This document shows positions 41,517-42,791 of a stretch of 42,791 bases of DNA, piece by piece. Position 1 is the stretch's first letter. Each line of letters opens with the position of its first letter. The notes under the pieces were generated by a model, which saw only the letters and a list, made by a program, of their open reading frames with translations, searched no databases and had not been told where the DNA came from. The stretch comes from Polyangium sp. 15x6. GTDB taxonomy: Bacteria; Myxococcota_A; Polyangia; Polyangiales; Polyangiaceae. Made by a program: the position numbers and the translations under genes. The stretch lies in the NCBI RefSeq assembly GCF_029960785.1, contig NZ_JASBQE010000102.1, positions 1-42,791 on the forward strand, in the 5' to 3' direction.

Positions 41517-42130
41517 CAGAAGCCGCCGCCGATCTGGGCGAGCAGGGACCAGGTGTCGGCGCCGGGCTCGTCGTTCACCGGCGTGATGGGCGAGCCCATG
41601 TTGTCGAAGAAGGCCGGGCGGTAGTTGAAGCGCGCGCCGACCTTGATGTTCTCGGTGAGCATACGGTCCGCGCCCACGCCGACGGGGACGACGAGCGTGA
41701 AATTGTCGCCGTAGTCGCCCGCGAAACCGGCGTAGCCGATGCCGCCGACGATGAAGGGCTGCAGCGGGAGGCGGTCCGCGTCGGCGAGGTTGTAACGGAC
41801 GCCGGCGTCGAGCGACGTCATCACGAGCTGGGTGCGTGTGTCGGCGCGGGTGTTGGTGCTGCCGAGGTAGTTGCCCTCGATCGCCCAGCGATCGTTGATG
41901 GCGCCGGTGACGCGCACGTTCCAGCCTGGGCCGAGGGCGCCGACGCCGCCCAGAAATCCGACGATGCCGGCGCCGCCTTCCACGGAGAACGACGTCGGCC
42001 TCGGGATCCCGCGGATGGCGGGCTGATCGGCAGGAGGCAGGCCTGCCCGGGTGTTCTGCGCGTGGGCCAACGACGGCGCTCCCAGTGCGGCGAAAGCCAC
42101 GAGGGCCGCCACGATTCGTCCGGTGGTCAT
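41516..42130 (-). CDS. Outer-membrane beta-barrel protein
   Basis: A 204-residue exported protein. The signal peptide (MTTGRIVAALVAFAALGAPSLAHAQ) is followed by about 180 residues with alternating hydrophobic beta-strands (SFSVEGGAGIVGFLGGVGAL, VRVTGAINDRWAIEGNYLG, LVMTSLDAGVRYNL, FIVGGIGYAGFAGDY, IKVGARFNYRPAFF) and a C-terminal aromatic residue (GGGF), typical of small 8-stranded OmpA/OmpX-like barrels. The ATG at 42130 has GGAGGA 6 nt upstream. No enzymatic motif is seen. It converges on the DUF72 gene across the structured element. Confidence 0.78.
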   Translation of the reverse strand: MTTGRIVAALVAFAALGAPSLAHAQNTRAGLPPADQPAIRGIPRPTSFSVEGGAGIVGFLGGVGALGPGWNVRVTGAINDRWAIEGNYLGSTNTRADTRTQLVMTSLDAGVRYNLADADRLPLQPFIVGGIGYAGFAGDYGDNFTLVVPVGVGADRMLTENIKVGARFNYRPAFFDNMGSPITPVNDEPGADTWSLLAQIGGGF

Positions 42131-42485
42131 TGCTTCCTCCTCAGCAAATGCTCGAGGTCCTTACCGAGAACGAGTCTCGCCTTGCGTGTGTCCCGGTGCA
42201 TGCTGCGGGCCATGAAGGCTGTGCAGGTCGGACCCGGCACGTCCAGACGGGCGGTCCGGACCCGAGGCATGCCGTGAGAGCGGACAGCAGCCACGCGAAG
42301 CGCGGCGTCACCCGGCGAAGGCAAGCGCGGAGGGCTGTCAAGCCTTTCTTGTTGCCGCCGCGGGCCCTTCGGGCGGAGAGTAGAGGAGCGACGCCGAAGG
42401 CTCGGGGAGGGGCGCGGATCCAGGGCAGCGGAACCGCGAGGGGGTGGCAGCCGTAGGTTTCGGTGCAAGCATCGAGGAGCAGACG
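42131..42485. other. Intergenic region, 355 bp, divergent promoters
   Basis: Between the OMP gene (minus) and the precursor gene (plus). It holds a 10-bp palindrome GGTCCGGACC (42253-42262) and the ECF-like promoter noted below. I see no coding frame with normal codon use and no RNA gene. Confidence 0.5.
42430..42457 (+). promoter_or_regulatory. Possible ECF-type promoter
   Basis: GGAACC (42430-42435), a 16-bp spacer and CGTAGG (42452-42457), 28 nt before the ATG at 42486. GGAAC-N16-CGT is the usual ECF sigma pattern. A TAGGTT hexamer overlaps the -10. Low certainty. Confidence 0.3.
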
Positions 42486-42791
42486 ATGAACGCAAAAAGC
42501 ATCTACGAAACCCTCGCGGCGCTCGGCGCGAGCGCGATGATCGCAGGTTGTGCCGGGACGCAGGAGCCCGTGAAGGCCGCCGAGGAGCCGCAAGCCGAGG
42601 CGCCCGCGCAGGCCGCGCCGGAAGAGAAGAAGGCCGAGTCGGCGGCGGGAACGGAGGCGGCAGGCGCGACGAACGCAGCCGCCGCGCCCGCGGAAGCCCC
42701 GGCAGCAGCGGCGACGCCCGCGCCCGCGGCGACGCCCGCCCCGGCGGCGACCCCGGCCCCGGCGACGACGGCGAAGGCCGCGCCGAAGCCC
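42486..42791 (+). CDS. Ala/Pro-rich lipoprotein-like precursor, 3'-truncated
   Basis: The first 102 codons of a gene that leaves the window. The N-terminus MNAKSIYETLAALGASAMIAGC is a signal peptide with a possible lipobox, followed by Glu/Ala then Ala/Pro repeats (ATPAP repeated). GAGGAG lies 6 nt before the ATG. Small exported proteins with this N-terminus ('LAALGASAM-A-GC') in myxobacteria often have C-terminal EGxCG repeats modified as metallophores (HvfA/bufferin-type, DUF2282). That part would be outside the window, so function is open. Confidence 0.6.
   Translation, partial: MNAKSIYETLAALGASAMIAGCAGTQEPVKAAEEPQAEAPAQAAPEEKKAESAAGTEAAGATNAAAAPAEAPAAAATPAPAATPAPAATPAPATTAKAAPKP

Overview
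The window is G+C-rich (roughly 70% by eye), densely coded DNA from a delta-type predator-like bacterium, most likely a myxobacterium of the Polyangiales (Sorangium/Polyangium group). Reasons: many lipoproteins with Gly- or Pro-rich linkers, eukaryote-like Ser/Thr kinases, a hybrid histidine kinase, SpoIIE-type phosphatases, a MYXO-CTERM-like tail sequence and strong third-position G/C bias. Species is not determinable. I see no phage, transposon or CRISPR array. One RNA gene was found, a tRNA-Arg(CCG).

Layout. 1-4.5 kb: the 3' part of a MepA-type murein endopeptidase, a lipoprotein, two uncharacterised proteins and another lipoprotein. 4.6-9.6 kb (minus): SWIM/SNF2 helicase, flavohemoprotein (NO detoxification), YCII-domain protein, small chorismate mutase. 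9.6-12.6 kb (plus): U32/RlhA-like protein and a SpoIIAA-like protein. 12.7-14.0 kb: a tandem duplication of a small XRE regulator with its whole control region, each copy carrying two GGAC-N7-GTCC dyads 64 bp apart. 14.1-18.4 kb (minus): a propeller/di-haem peroxidase lipoprotein with a coupled periplasmic partner, and a Ser/Thr kinase. 18.5-21.4 kb: a lipoprotein divergent from a secreted HEWGH metalloprotease coupled to a second lipoprotein. 21.5-24.8 kb: a 7TM-DISM/GAF/Ser-Thr kinase receptor and a small unknown. 24.9-29.2 kb: histidine ammonia-lyase, a Cys-rich lipoprotein, an orphan biotin carrier, a D-cysteine desulfhydrase-type PLP enzyme and a methyltransferase. 29.2-32.6 kb: L,D-transpeptidase, tRNA-Arg, hybrid histidine kinase.

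The most interesting part is 32.7-40.0 kb, seven minus-strand genes that look like one partner-switching signalling module. It holds two SpoIIE/PP2C phosphatases (one a Cache-HAMP membrane receptor, one soluble), a GHKL-ATPase/STAS fusion, a stand-alone GHKL ATPase, a stand-alone STAS protein, a STAS/methyltransferase fusion and a degenerate GHKL protein. Five genes (38019 down to 32744) form one operon with two 4-bp ATGA overlaps. The other two, also overlapping by ATGA, lie just upstream behind a sigma-54-like promoter. It resembles SiaABC or the cyanobacterial slr1658/slr1659 proteins, but has no diguanylate cyclase or sigma factor; the methyltransferase may be the output.

The right end has a DUF72 protein, a five-way-junction-like intergenic element, an outer-membrane beta-barrel protein and the start of an Ala/Pro-rich lipoprotein-like precursor that leaves the window. 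Several genes appear to be transcribed as leaderless mRNAs: three have a -35/-10 pair ending exactly 8 nt before the ATG.
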